Of a stretch of DNA of 64,000 nucleotides, positions 52,881 through 61,318 are shown one piece after another (position 1 is the first letter of the stretch; each line of letters begins with the position of its first letter). The position numbers and the translations under genes are program-made. A model generated the notes under the pieces. The model saw only the letters and a program-made list of their open reading frames with translations. It made no database searches and had not been told where the DNA came from. Origin of the DNA: Paenibacillus sp. 1_12 (GTDB lineage Bacteria > Bacillota > Bacilli > Paenibacillales > NBRC-103111); NCBI RefSeq assembly GCF_900114475.1, contig NZ_FOTE01000010.1, positions 124,001 through 188,000 of the forward strand, in the 5' to 3' direction.

Positions 52881-54572
52881 TTACGACCCCATTTTAAATA
52901 CAAATTCAGTGCTTATTACTCTAACTATATCACCTTCCATCAGAGAATACATCCGGTAAGGCACTAAAATTTCACCATTTTTGAAGGTTCCATTTCGAGA
53001 TCCTAAATCTTTCAGCATATATTGTCCATTTTCCGACGTTAATTCCGTGTGCAGCCTAGATACGCCAGGCTCCTCAATTTCAAAATCAACTCCTGAGCCT
53101 GACCTGCCCAGCAAAAAAGGGAATTTCTCGAGCCAGATCACTTTACTTAACCCATTTGAGTTCCATTCAAAATAAGGTCGAGCTGTCTTCACACCAAGCT
53201 GCAAGGAGGAAACACTTAAAAAGACGGTCGCATCCTGAGATGATAGAAGAGTCGTGTGCTGTTCAAGATTTTTATAATAGGAATCGGTTTCCTTGGAAAC
53301 GTCTGTCTCCTTCAAGCCTTCGAGTCTTGATTCCAATCGTGACTTGAATAATCCATCCGCTTCTGCAATTGTTTGACTTGCACTGTTCTTGTGTGATGAG
53401 TCCACAGTTTTTGGAGTATAGAAAGGCTGTAAGACTGAGGAACCCTGAAGCTGCTGACGTTCTTGGAAAAGCTCCTTATGAACCGAATCCCATGATGCAG
53501 GTTCGACCGTTTTCACTCCCGGCTTCCAGATTTTCAGTATAATAAAAACGAGATCGATAACAAGCAGAGACAAGCCACCGCATACATATAACCAGCCTTC
53601 AGTTGCATGATCCAGATACAGCTTCCAGATTAAACAAAAAGCAAGGACTCCGCTCAGCAGAGCAGGAAATCGAAATTTATTCTTCTTTTCAGCTTTCTCC
53701 TGCTTGTCATCCTCTTCAAACCAGGATGGTGAAAAAGCCGGTGGTGTATGCACAGGTGACGCGGCTTTTGTCTCAGCAGCTGCCGCCGCAGTCGGTATTG
53801 CTGCTTGAATCGGTGGCACAATTAATGGGACAGAGGGCGATGATTTGACTGAATGTGCAGCTGACGAGCTAGCACCGCTCAAAGAAGCATTCAAGGATTT
53901 CGAAACCGTAGAAGTAAATGTTTGCTGAGAAGGGACAACCTCCCTTTGCTGCGAACCAGACGATTGGTCATGAGGTATGGAGGTTTGTCCAAGTCGATTT
54001 CTATGCTTGAGCAGCAGCTGTTTAAAAACCGGTATGTTAAATGATTCTTCCATCAGGTAATTCATGATTTCCTGATAGCCACTCCCCGAAAGCTCGGATA
54101 CTTTATGAATTAAGCGTGAGGCCAAATGCTGTAGGTCAACAGACAAGGTGTTTTTTTCAGTTAACGTGTCCTTCGGAATATAGGTTAAGTGAACATCAGT
54201 TAGATCTTCCCCACAATAGATGTAATCCTCTTTAAGCACATATCTGCCTTCCTGAAGCATGTAAATATTACTCTCTCCGACGATATCCACAATTGCAAAT
54301 AACAAAGAAAAAAATTGTTTAATGTTTATATTTCCCATTCGCAGCCATTGAGTAAGCATTTTTTTGCCTGTAATATTGTAATATAGCTTAATCTGTTGAT
54401 CATGCTCCTCAACTTGAAGATCAAGTAAATGCGGGACTTTGTTAGCAAGCAGCATGTTCACTTGAAAGCTTGAAAGCTGGTTCCTGTTCAGTCCGTCATC
54501 AGCAGACAGCACCATATAATGCCCATTACGAGTTGCAAAATCGACCTTTAAACCATATAACAGCGCATTCAA
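52881..54572 (-). CDS. FHA-domain membrane protein with DUF6382-like N-terminal domain
   Basis: A 563-aa protein. Residues ~1-195 form a domain like DUF6382, which I suspect has a pseudokinase-type fold related to EssB/YukC (inference). A Ser/Pro/Ala-rich linker follows, then two helices (about 300-320 and 326-348), and an FHA domain at the C terminus (FLLGRSGSGVDFEIEEPGVSRLHTEL; LGSRNGTFKNG), which binds phosphothreonine peptides. The start is TTG behind AAAGGAG. It sits between the prepilin peptidase and the PP2C phosphatase in the Tad operon, suggesting that pilus assembly is under phospho-control. Confidence 0.88.
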   Translation of the reverse strand: MNALLYGLKVDFATRNGHYMVLSADDGLNRNQLSSFQVNMLLANKVPHLLDLQVEEHDQQIKLYYNITGKKMLTQWLRMGNINIKQFFSLLFAIVDIVGESNIYMLQEGRYVLKEDYIYCGEDLTDVHLTYIPKDTLTEKNTLSVDLQHLASRLIHKVSELSGSGYQEIMNYLMEESFNIPVFKQLLLKHRNRLGQTSIPHDQSSGSQQREVVPSQQTFTSTVSKSLNASLSGASSSAAHSVKSSPSVPLIVPPIQAAIPTAAAAAETKAASPVHTPPAFSPSWFEEDDKQEKAEKKNKFRFPALLSGVLAFCLIWKLYLDHATEGWLYVCGGLSLLVIDLVFIILKIWKPGVKTVEPASWDSVHKELFQERQQLQGSSVLQPFYTPKTVDSSHKNSASQTIAEADGLFKSRLESRLEGLKETDVSKETDSYYKNLEQHTTLLSSQDATVFLSVSSLQLGVKTARPYFEWNSNGLSKVIWLEKFPFLLGRSGSGVDFEIEEPGVSRLHTELTSENGQYMLKDLGSRNGTFKNGEILVPYRMYSLMEGDIVRVISTEFVFKMGS

Positions 54573-54590
54573 AGTTGTTGAACTCCTTTC

Positions 54591-55103
54591 CTAGCTAATT
54601 TGCCAAAATACTGTTGCAGTAGCAGGCATGACAGCCCACATAAACGGAAATCGAAGATGATGGGCTGATTTACGATAGGTATCCAGCGGTTTAAGCCGCT
54701 TCCAAATCATGATCCCCATCAACATTGTATAGATAGGTCCCCCGCGAGCCTTCCACTCACGTCGCCAGAACAAAATCAGACATCCGATCAATGCTGCATA
54801 AATTAATGAATACATCAAGCTTTGCAGTACAAATTCTCCACCGCTCAAGGCTCCAATCGCAGCAAAAAGCTTCACATCCCCTGCTCCAACTGCCCTGATC
54901 ATATAAAGCAGAAGCAGAGGCGCAAATCCAAATAATGCACCCAGTAGTGCATAGCCAATACCCGCTCCACCTGAAATCAAAGCATGATAACCGATTCCCG
55001 CTATAAATCCTGCAGCGCATAGCAGATTAGGAATCTTTCTTTGGGTTATGTCAGTAATGAACGCGGCTGTGAGCAGCATGCCTGTCAATAGCATCATCCC
55101 CAT
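54591..55103 (-). CDS. tadV: Prepilin peptidase (A24, CpaA/TadV type)
   Basis: A 170-aa aspartic membrane peptidase of the short CpaA/TadV class, which cleaves the leader of Flp pilins and TadE/F-like pseudopilins. Catalytic Asp residues are in FITDITQRKIPN and GAGDVKLF. It has about five or six helices. Its ATG overlaps the stop of the TadE-like gene by one base (TGATG), with AGGGGGAAGCTG upstream. It lacks the N-methyltransferase domain of larger prepilin peptidases. Confidence 0.9.
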   Translation of the reverse strand: MGMMLLTGMLLTAAFITDITQRKIPNLLCAAGFIAGIGYHALISGGAGIGYALLGALFGFAPLLLLYMIRAVGAGDVKLFAAIGALSGGEFVLQSLMYSLIYAALIGCLILFWRREWKARGGPIYTMLMGIMIWKRLKPLDTYRKSAHHLRFPFMWAVMPATATVFWQIS

Positions 55104-55774
55104 CAGCTTCCCCCTACCCAAGCATGCTCATAGGCATGTTTACGAATCACAATTGCTTTTCTAAAAAAAGGAACCGTCAAAGGAACCTCATACTGGGCCT
55201 CAATTCCGATAAACGCTTCCTCTTTGTTGTTCAGATCGGGCATAATGACTTTCGTCACTTGCAGGCGTTCCGGCTTCAAACGGGATTTGTTGGCATACGT
55301 AACGACCAGTGGTGTGACTGCGCTGTTCAGCATTGGTTTGTATATGGCCTCGATTTGCTGCTTAGCCTCCTCAGTCCCGGATTGACTCATAGCTTCAAGC
55401 TGCTCCCTCTGATTTTTTTCCCATTGCATCAGCTTGATGACTGGCTCTGGAATCCATCTCTCGTATTCATCAACAAATTCCTCCCCTTGTACAGCCTTTG
55501 ACTTGACCATATCGATTTTATCCAACGTTGTATCCATCAGTCCCTTGGCCGAGCTTTGGTCCCACTTGGATTTAGTTTCCTGATAGAGCAGATCAATCGA
55601 ATACATATTGGTTGCGACCACCTTCGTCGTATCGGATACTGCGGATTGTAAAGCCATTTCTGCTAATGAAACCTGGATAAATGCAATTAACAATAAAATA
55701 AAAGATAAAAATAGTGGCAAAACGAGCGAAGCCTCCAATACGATACCACCATCTTGCTTATCAAGGAACTTCAC
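55103..55774 (-). CDS. TadE-like pseudopilin (third TadE/G-type protein)
   Basis: A 223-aa protein with the TadE signature near its N terminus: a short basic stretch, then GGIVLEASLVLPLFLSFILLLIAFIQVSLAEMALQSAV, where the Glu follows the processing glycine. The remainder is extracytoplasmic, with a helical part around QWEKNQREQLEAMSQSG and a strand-rich end (YEVPLTVPFFRKAIVIRKHAYEH). A GTG start lies behind GGGAGG. It is likely a minor pilin or pilus-assembly protein processed by the peptidase encoded next. Confidence 0.85.
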   Translation of the reverse strand: MKFLDKQDGGIVLEASLVLPLFLSFILLLIAFIQVSLAEMALQSAVSDTTKVVATNMYSIDLLYQETKSKWDQSSAKGLMDTTLDKIDMVKSKAVQGEEFVDEYERWIPEPVIKLMQWEKNQREQLEAMSQSGTEEAKQQIEAIYKPMLNSAVTPLVVTYANKSRLKPERLQVTKVIMPDLNNKEEAFIGIEAQYEVPLTVPFFRKAIVIRKHAYEHAWVGGS

Positions 55775-55789
55775 TTTTCACCTCCCAAA

Positions 55790-55887
55790 TTTTTCGTAGA
55801 AAACTCACTTCGAAATCTATACTCCGTTTTCTTGGAACTTACTCTGTAAGCTCATTCATTTTCGCAGAAAATTACAAAAGCGAATCT
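55790..55887. repeat. Twin-hairpin dispersed repeat, tandem copies C
   Basis: Three degenerate tandem units (about 55790-55817, 55828-55855 and 55856-55887) carry TTTTCNNNGAAAA and CTTACNNNGTAAG pieces like copies A and B. They fill the gap between two genes inside the Tad operon. Confidence 0.5.
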
Positions 55888-55928
55888 CAACTTCCAATAA
55901 ACTTGCCGTGAAAGCTTAAGACGTCTGA

Positions 55929-58217
55929 CTAATAAGACATTGCACCCGTTTTGATCAATTGACATCGATTCAAGGTGACCTCACAAGGAAATAATTCAGC
56001 AGATCCGAGCAATTTCATGATTCCCGGTAAAAACCACAGCCTTATCGAGGTAGCTGCGGTACCTGACACATACGTTGTACTTAACTGCAGGTCCTTCCCC
56101 GTGTTTAATTGGATCAAGCCCTGCATGCGGGACATCAGCACCTTATCTCTGCTATGCAAAAGAAGAAAAATTCGTAAATAATCTTTATACGTTAATGTAA
56201 CGAGACTACCTAGCTTTTTAGCCAGTGGGACGGCATCTCCCTGTACCAGCTTGACCATATCCAGTTGTGCTTTAATGGCACCTTCGGCTACTGCTGCCAG
56301 CAGCATCAGCAAGGGAGAACCCGCGTTCATCGCTTGAATATGCGGCTCCATTAAGGCTTCTGCAGTACCTACTGCCAAACGAAATGCGAACATTTCGCCA
56401 TAGGCCATTGAGTAATTACTCAAGCAGGAATTACCTCCATACAACAAATATTCAACCTCTTGATTCGTCAATGGGTGGCGGTCGGGCTGTGACGCTTCTC
56501 TGGACACCTTAATGGAACCACTCACATCTTTTTCCAGCCCCAACGTACGGTAATTGAATTTGCTCAGTGCATATTCATCCATATAAAACTCATCCCGTAC
56601 ATCGGTCAGTATGGATTCAAATGAAGTAATTAAACTCATCGCACTGTCATTCGCTTTATCGGCATCCTTGAAATCCAGGTTAGGAACAGGTTGAGCGATA
56701 TTGGCTTGTTCGTTAGTCATCATGTAACCCTGATAATAACCAACTGTACCCTTAGAAGGATCTCCTTGAAGCCTAATATAACTTGCTTTATAAGGGTCCG
56801 TAGTTTCAATCAGACTGCAGCTGCCCATTGCCTTCATAATCTGATCAAGATAAGGTTGGGCCTTTTTCCTTTGTTCCTTTTTCGAAGTCTTTACACTGTC
56901 CTTATTCTTATTCCGAGCCATTTCCTTTGGACTTTGCTTGGTAAACAAATCATTCGCCTGCTGCCAAAATGATTCATTCGCTCTAACCGCATTCTGATAG
57001 TTTTGTGCATCAAACAGCCAGATACTGCCTAGCTGTGCCTGTAGACCCGAAAATAGAGCCACACTAGATGCTGCTTGAGCTCCATAATCATCCAATTCCT
57101 GCCTGCTGATCTTATATATATTTTGAAATACCTGATTTGCAGGAAAATCAGACGTACCGCTAGAACCGGATTCTATTGTGCTCAGCTCTGCGTTTAATTT
57201 ATCATTAGCGGTTTTGGCCAAATTAAGCGCCGTTTCGAACTTTTCGAGAGAGCTTTTTAAAGCATTTAAATCTGTTGTCGATCGAAGCTTAAGTATGGTA
57301 AGTAAGCTGGCATATTTAATCGTATCCTCCAGCAGCTGCTCCAAGTCGCTTACTTTTTTAAATATCTCGTTCAACTGCTCATTCAGCTTATTTCTGCTTT
57401 CAGAAAGGCCACGAATCGAATCAGCAGCTCCTGCACCGGCCTTCGCCAATGAATCAATGCTTTTATCAATACTTTTGATTTGCTCCTCCAAATTCTTCAA
57501 ATGATCCTTTGCTTCAGTCAGAGACTGCCTGACCTCATCTACGTTATGAATGCCCACCTTTTCACTTAATTTGTTTAAATCTGATAGTTGAGTTTTATAA
57601 AACGGATGCATAGTTTGCGCCTTTTTATACATGGTTTCCCATTCATCCCACGCATCGTCCAGCTTGTCATCACGATTCTCAATCCATTTTTCAATGGAAA
57701 TTGCATTTTTAGAAAATTTCTGTGCTTGAGACATTGTTGTTGAAAGGCCTGTCTTTTTAAATTTATCTATTAATTCCAAGGAATAAATCATTGGAGCCCG
57801 ATATTTCATATCTTCCAAAACTTGTTTCTTAAATATTTTATGATTGGCTAATGTATACATCGAAGTCATACTTGAATCATCTTTTTCCAAACGATGGTCA
57901 ATAAATTGGAAATGAGCTGCCTGAATAGAACCGGAGAGATTGCCGTCCACTGTTTTTAGAAATAAGGCTTCAGTCTTTTCCAGTTCCTGATCGAGAGCAA
58001 ATAATCCGTAATTGTGCAGCTGTGGGGAGAAGGCAGATAGTACAGATCGAACTCCTGTTTTGACCGCATTTTCAGCTTCCTTCTCGGCAACCTTAATACG
58101 CGAGAAATCAATCAGCAGTGCACAAAATAAAAAGATAGGTACAAGAATCAATATTAAATACAAGGAGACTGCACCTTGCTGTTCCTTTATCAGCCTCCGC
58201 AGCCGGTTCAAACGCAT
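55929..58217 (-). CDS. Large TadG-like protein with coiled coil
   Basis: A 762-aa protein with a TadE/TadG N terminus (KEQQGAVSLYLILILVPIFLFCALLIDFSRI, one helix) and a long extracytoplasmic part. Residues ~210-350 are strongly coiled-coil (LKNLEEQIKSIDKSIDSLAKA; LNEQLNEIFKKVSDLEQLLED). A C-terminal half of mixed fold contains SRDKVLMSRMQGLIQLNTGK, typical of DUF5702-like Tad proteins. It may form a long spacer at the base or tip of the pilus. GGGAGGG directly abuts the ATG, so the TTG two codons later (58211) may be the true start. Confidence 0.82.
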   Translation of the reverse strand: MRLNRLRRLIKEQQGAVSLYLILILVPIFLFCALLIDFSRIKVAEKEAENAVKTGVRSVLSAFSPQLHNYGLFALDQELEKTEALFLKTVDGNLSGSIQAAHFQFIDHRLEKDDSSMTSMYTLANHKIFKKQVLEDMKYRAPMIYSLELIDKFKKTGLSTTMSQAQKFSKNAISIEKWIENRDDKLDDAWDEWETMYKKAQTMHPFYKTQLSDLNKLSEKVGIHNVDEVRQSLTEAKDHLKNLEEQIKSIDKSIDSLAKAGAGAADSIRGLSESRNKLNEQLNEIFKKVSDLEQLLEDTIKYASLLTILKLRSTTDLNALKSSLEKFETALNLAKTANDKLNAELSTIESGSSGTSDFPANQVFQNIYKISRQELDDYGAQAASSVALFSGLQAQLGSIWLFDAQNYQNAVRANESFWQQANDLFTKQSPKEMARNKNKDSVKTSKKEQRKKAQPYLDQIMKAMGSCSLIETTDPYKASYIRLQGDPSKGTVGYYQGYMMTNEQANIAQPVPNLDFKDADKANDSAMSLITSFESILTDVRDEFYMDEYALSKFNYRTLGLEKDVSGSIKVSREASQPDRHPLTNQEVEYLLYGGNSCLSNYSMAYGEMFAFRLAVGTAEALMEPHIQAMNAGSPLLMLLAAVAEGAIKAQLDMVKLVQGDAVPLAKKLGSLVTLTYKDYLRIFLLLHSRDKVLMSRMQGLIQLNTGKDLQLSTTYVSGTAATSIRLWFLPGIMKLLGSAELFPCEVTLNRCQLIKTGAMSY

Positions 58218-58225
58218 CCCTCCCG

Positions 58226-59227
58226 TTACTCATGGATCACAATTACGATGCCTTTACGCTGAAGCTCTTGTCGAAAGCCCGCAGATAAAATTACCGTATC
58301 TCTGTTAGATTGCTTAAAGAAATGCCAGACGACGCCTTTGATTTGAGTACCTTCTTGCAGAAGCTCTGCATCCTTAGGCATTTGTACTTGTCGCAGTTGA
58401 CTTTCAGTAAAGGTATAAAAGGCTTGATGTGCAACCTGATTGGCATCCAAGGCATCTAAGTGGCGCTCTGTTGCAGCATTCACCTTGACAGTTATGGCTT
58501 TGCCGTTTACAAGCGTTTGTAAATACTTAACTGCACTCGCATGGCTATCAATGACAACCCTCTGCTCAGGAACTGAGGTTGGCTCCGTAAAAGTTTCAAC
58601 TGCAGCACGCGGCGACAATCGTCCCTTTACTTCACTGATAAACGTTCGAGTCAGATCAATAATACGAATAGATTCTACGGGATCAACCACTTGAGCTTGT
58701 GCAGAAGATTCCACATCATGAAAAAGCAGCTTTTCTGCATACTTAGGTGTATGGAACGGTTTATTCAAATATATGGATACTTCTCTAAATATGCCGCTAT
58801 TCCGGTACTGTATCGTCCCCTTCCATTCCTTGGAGATTGCAGCACCCACACGACGCAGCTTTCCCTCAGGACCTCGATCTCCATTAGTGACTGCAGTAGG
58901 CAAAGTTATTTGAGAAGCAGCATTGGGAATCAGAAACGCAAATAGATCCGAAATGCTGTCACTATGCAGCCGCCAATACAATCCATCATCCTCACCAACA
59001 TTATAGGCACCCGTGACCGTATTTTTCGTGCTGTTATCCCAAACAAAAGCAGCACGGTCAGCCGCAATCCCTGCAGATTGCTGTGCGGATGATGATTGAA
59101 AAACGAATAGTGCCAAGAATAAGAGCGACAAGGTGCTGATCAGAATAAGGGGCATCACAAAGCTGGCCTCAATGGTAAACGTTCCGTGGGTTTCGTGGAG
59201 CAGTCTGGTATATGCCGACTTGTTCAT
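58226..59227 (-). CDS. TadE/TadF-like pilus-assembly protein
   Basis: A 333-aa protein with a TadE-type leader region (HGTFTIEASFVMPLILISTLSLLFLALFVFQ: Glu after the hydrophobic run's start). The rest is exported and beta-rich, ending in VVWHFFKQSNRDTVILSAGFRQEL. It shares this pattern with the 223-aa and 762-aa neighbours, so the operon encodes three TadE/G-like proteins. It starts with ATG (MNKSAY) and ends 8 bp before the next gene. Exact role unknown. Confidence 0.83.
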   Translation of the reverse strand: MNKSAYTRLLHETHGTFTIEASFVMPLILISTLSLLFLALFVFQSSSAQQSAGIAADRAAFVWDNSTKNTVTGAYNVGEDDGLYWRLHSDSISDLFAFLIPNAASQITLPTAVTNGDRGPEGKLRRVGAAISKEWKGTIQYRNSGIFREVSIYLNKPFHTPKYAEKLLFHDVESSAQAQVVDPVESIRIIDLTRTFISEVKGRLSPRAAVETFTEPTSVPEQRVVIDSHASAVKYLQTLVNGKAITVKVNAATERHLDALDANQVAHQAFYTFTESQLRQVQMPKDAELLQEGTQIKGVVWHFFKQSNRDTVILSAGFRQELQRKGIVIVIHE

Positions 59228-59253
59228 GGGATTAGGATTGCTATTACTTGTTC

Positions 59254-59490
59254 TCAGGGATTCACCTTACCTGCATCTTTTTTAAGAGTATCCGTCATCG
59301 TACCCTCGCCTTTAAACGAATCATTTGTCGACGTAAAAAGCTCTTCGATCCATTTAATAATCCACTTACGAAACGCAATGGCAACAATAACCAGCACCGC
59401 AACAATTAACAAAATTTCAAGTGTACCTAATCCTTCCTCATCGCTCCACAATTTCTGAATACCTTTATTGATTATACTTATATTCATCAT
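59254..59490 (-). CDS. flp: Flp1-like type IVb pilin
   Basis: A 78-aa pilin subunit. The prepilin site is EEGLGTLEILLIVAVLVIVAIAF: the cleavage after Gly places Glu at mature position 5 (as in Flp pilins), and a hydrophobic helix follows. The C-terminal part is short and polar (TSTNDSFKGEGTMTDTLKKD). I chose the ATG-ATG beginning MMNISII, with GGAG upstream, rather than an earlier one. It lies between the TadC and TadE/F-like genes and is likely the major pilin of this operon. Confidence 0.88.
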   Translation of the reverse strand: MMNISIINKGIQKLWSDEEGLGTLEILLIVAVLVIVAIAFRKWIIKWIEELFTSTNDSFKGEGTMTDTLKKDAGKVNP

Positions 59491-59547
59491 ACTTACACGC
59501 TCCATCCTCATTGTAGTCAGTTCATCACATACGTAAATTGTTTACCA

Positions 59548-60417
59548 TTATTGGTCCATCATCAAAATTGCCGGTGCCGCTACCACGATCATGACGACCA
59601 TAAATATAAACACCATCGGAAATACCATTTTGGAGGACGCTTCTTCTCCCAACGTTTTGGCTATTGCTTTTCGTTTTTCCCATAGTGTAAAAGATAGCTC
59701 CTTCAGCGACATGACCAGCTCATCTCCACCTCTTTTGTAATTGAGCAGCAGTGTGGTCGTGAATAAGGATACCTCCTGTATCCCGCAGCGTTTGTTGAAA
59801 TCCTCCATCGATTTGGTAAAAGAGGCGTTCATCCCGATTTCATAAGCGGCGATTGCCAGCTCGGATAATAAAGGGCTTTGTTGTACATTCGGATTTCGTT
59901 CGATACAGCGCAATAATGCTTTCTGAACGGTTTCTCCTGCATTGACGAGCAGCACAATTTGATTCACCATTTCCGGCAGATCAAGCAGCATTTGTCTTTT
60001 TTTCTTGAGAAGCTGACTTGCCAAATTTTTGTACAGGAGAAACGGTAAAAAGATAACAAGTCCTCCTCCATAACCAAGCATTTCCGCACCGACATCCGAA
60101 GCCCATCCAAGAAAAGTACTTCCTATGACGATCAAAATCGAATACGTAAAGACTCCTGCAATAAAGCATTTGGTGCGAATCATGGCGGTCTTGCTTCCGT
60201 ACAAGCCAAACATGATATGATGTATCCTCGAAATACTTTCAGGCAGACGATCGGCAATCCTGAGCTTATCCATTAGCCACAACGATACGGGCGCAGCAAC
60301 TGAAGGCTTTAGATACATCTGGTTGTCTTTGACGAAACCTTTATATACTGGGGTTGCCAGCATTAGAAGGACTCCAGCTATCACAAGCTCCACACACAGT
60401 AGTGCCAGCATGTACAA
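59548..60417 (-). CDS. tadC: TadC-like type II secretion F domain protein
   Basis: A 289-aa inner-membrane platform protein with three or four helices. The T2SSF domain carries LPEMVNQIVLLVNAGETVQKALLRCI (first helical repeat) and SFTLWEKRKAIAKTLGEEASSKM. The first helix is CVELVIAGVLLML. It pairs with TadB to form the motor-linked platform for pilus assembly. The first codon appears to be TTG, with an ATG two codons on. It starts about 8 bp after the TadB gene stop. Confidence 0.9.
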   Translation of the reverse strand: MYMLALLCVELVIAGVLLMLATPVYKGFVKDNQMYLKPSVAAPVSLWLMDKLRIADRLPESISRIHHIMFGLYGSKTAMIRTKCFIAGVFTYSILIVIGSTFLGWASDVGAEMLGYGGGLVIFLPFLLYKNLASQLLKKKRQMLLDLPEMVNQIVLLVNAGETVQKALLRCIERNPNVQQSPLLSELAIAAYEIGMNASFTKSMEDFNKRCGIQEVSLFTTTLLLNYKRGGDELVMSLKELSFTLWEKRKAIAKTLGEEASSKMVFPMVFIFMVVMIVVAAPAILMMDQ

Positions 60418-60424
60418 GTGATCA

Positions 60425-61270
60425 TCACACCTTAATATTCATAATCATTTTTGTAATCCCAAAACATCCAAGTAATATTAGTAAAGCTGCGGTCATAATC
60501 AAATATCCCGTTATCCCTTTGTAAATAGGTTCCATATAGTCAGGGGAACTGAAGCTAAGCACCGCAATTACGATAACAGGTGCAAAAGCAAGAACTCTCG
60601 ATTCAAAACGCTTTTGTGCCATCATGACCGAAATTTCCTGCTGAATATCCAACTTTTCCTGGATAATGGAGGCGGTACGACGGATTACATGAACCAGATT
60701 GCCGCCCGTTCGCTTGCAGGTTGCAAATACTTCCGTAAACTGCTGGATATCATCGATCTGTGTTCGCTCACTCAAATCCTTAAGTGCCATTTCAATCGTT
60801 TCCCCATTTTCAATGCGCCGATTAATCGTTTCCAGCTCCTTCACAATAAGTGCCCGCGGATCCGGATACAATAATCTTAAATCAACCAGTGTTTCCTGAA
60901 ATGCATTCTCAACCGATTTGCCAGCCCCCAATGCCGATGACAACGAAGCCAATGCTTGCTTGAATTGCAATTGAAGCAACGCCTTGCGTTTACGTGTAAG
61001 ATCTTTTCTGCGGATTTTGGGATAGTAAAGTCCGGCTAATGAGATGAGTATTGCAGCAAGCACATTCTGATAAAATACGTAACCAATCCCACCCAAAATC
61101 CCCATTGCTATAACCACGGTAACGATCGTTTCTGTTAAAGTCATCTCGTACACATTGTACTGGAGCAGTTGAGGACCCTTTGTTATCCTTTTAGATTCAC
61201 TTTTAGATTCATTCGAGCGTTTGGAAGAAAAAAAGATCCACAACCCTCCACCCAGCAGTACTGCTATCAC
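60425..61270 (-). CDS. tadB: TadB-like type II secretion F domain protein
   Basis: A 281-aa platform protein. It has two N-terminal helices, a cytoplasmic T2SSF domain (LKQFKQALASLSSALGAGKSVENAF-like region: LQFKQALASLSSALGAGKSV), the later VFATCKRTGGNLVHVIRRTASII, and two C-terminal helices. The GTG start lies 19 nt from GGAGG; a CTG four codons upstream (61282) would have ideal 7-nt spacing and restore a full first helix (YIIVIAVLLGGGLWIFF), so initiation at CTG is plausible. Partner of TadC and TadA. Confidence 0.88.
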   Translation of the reverse strand: MIAVLLGGGLWIFFSSKRSNESKSESKRITKGPQLLQYNVYEMTLTETIVTVVIAMGILGGIGYVFYQNVLAAILISLAGLYYPKIRRKDLTRKRKALLQLQFKQALASLSSALGAGKSVENAFQETLVDLRLLYPDPRALIVKELETINRRIENGETIEMALKDLSERTQIDDIQQFTEVFATCKRTGGNLVHVIRRTASIIQEKLDIQQEISVMMAQKRFESRVLAFAPVIVIAVLSFSSPDYMEPIYKGITGYLIMTAALLILLGCFGITKMIMNIKV

Positions 61271-61318
61271 AATAATATACAGGCCATGGCCTCCTTTCCT
61301 TTGTCGTACCGGTACACC

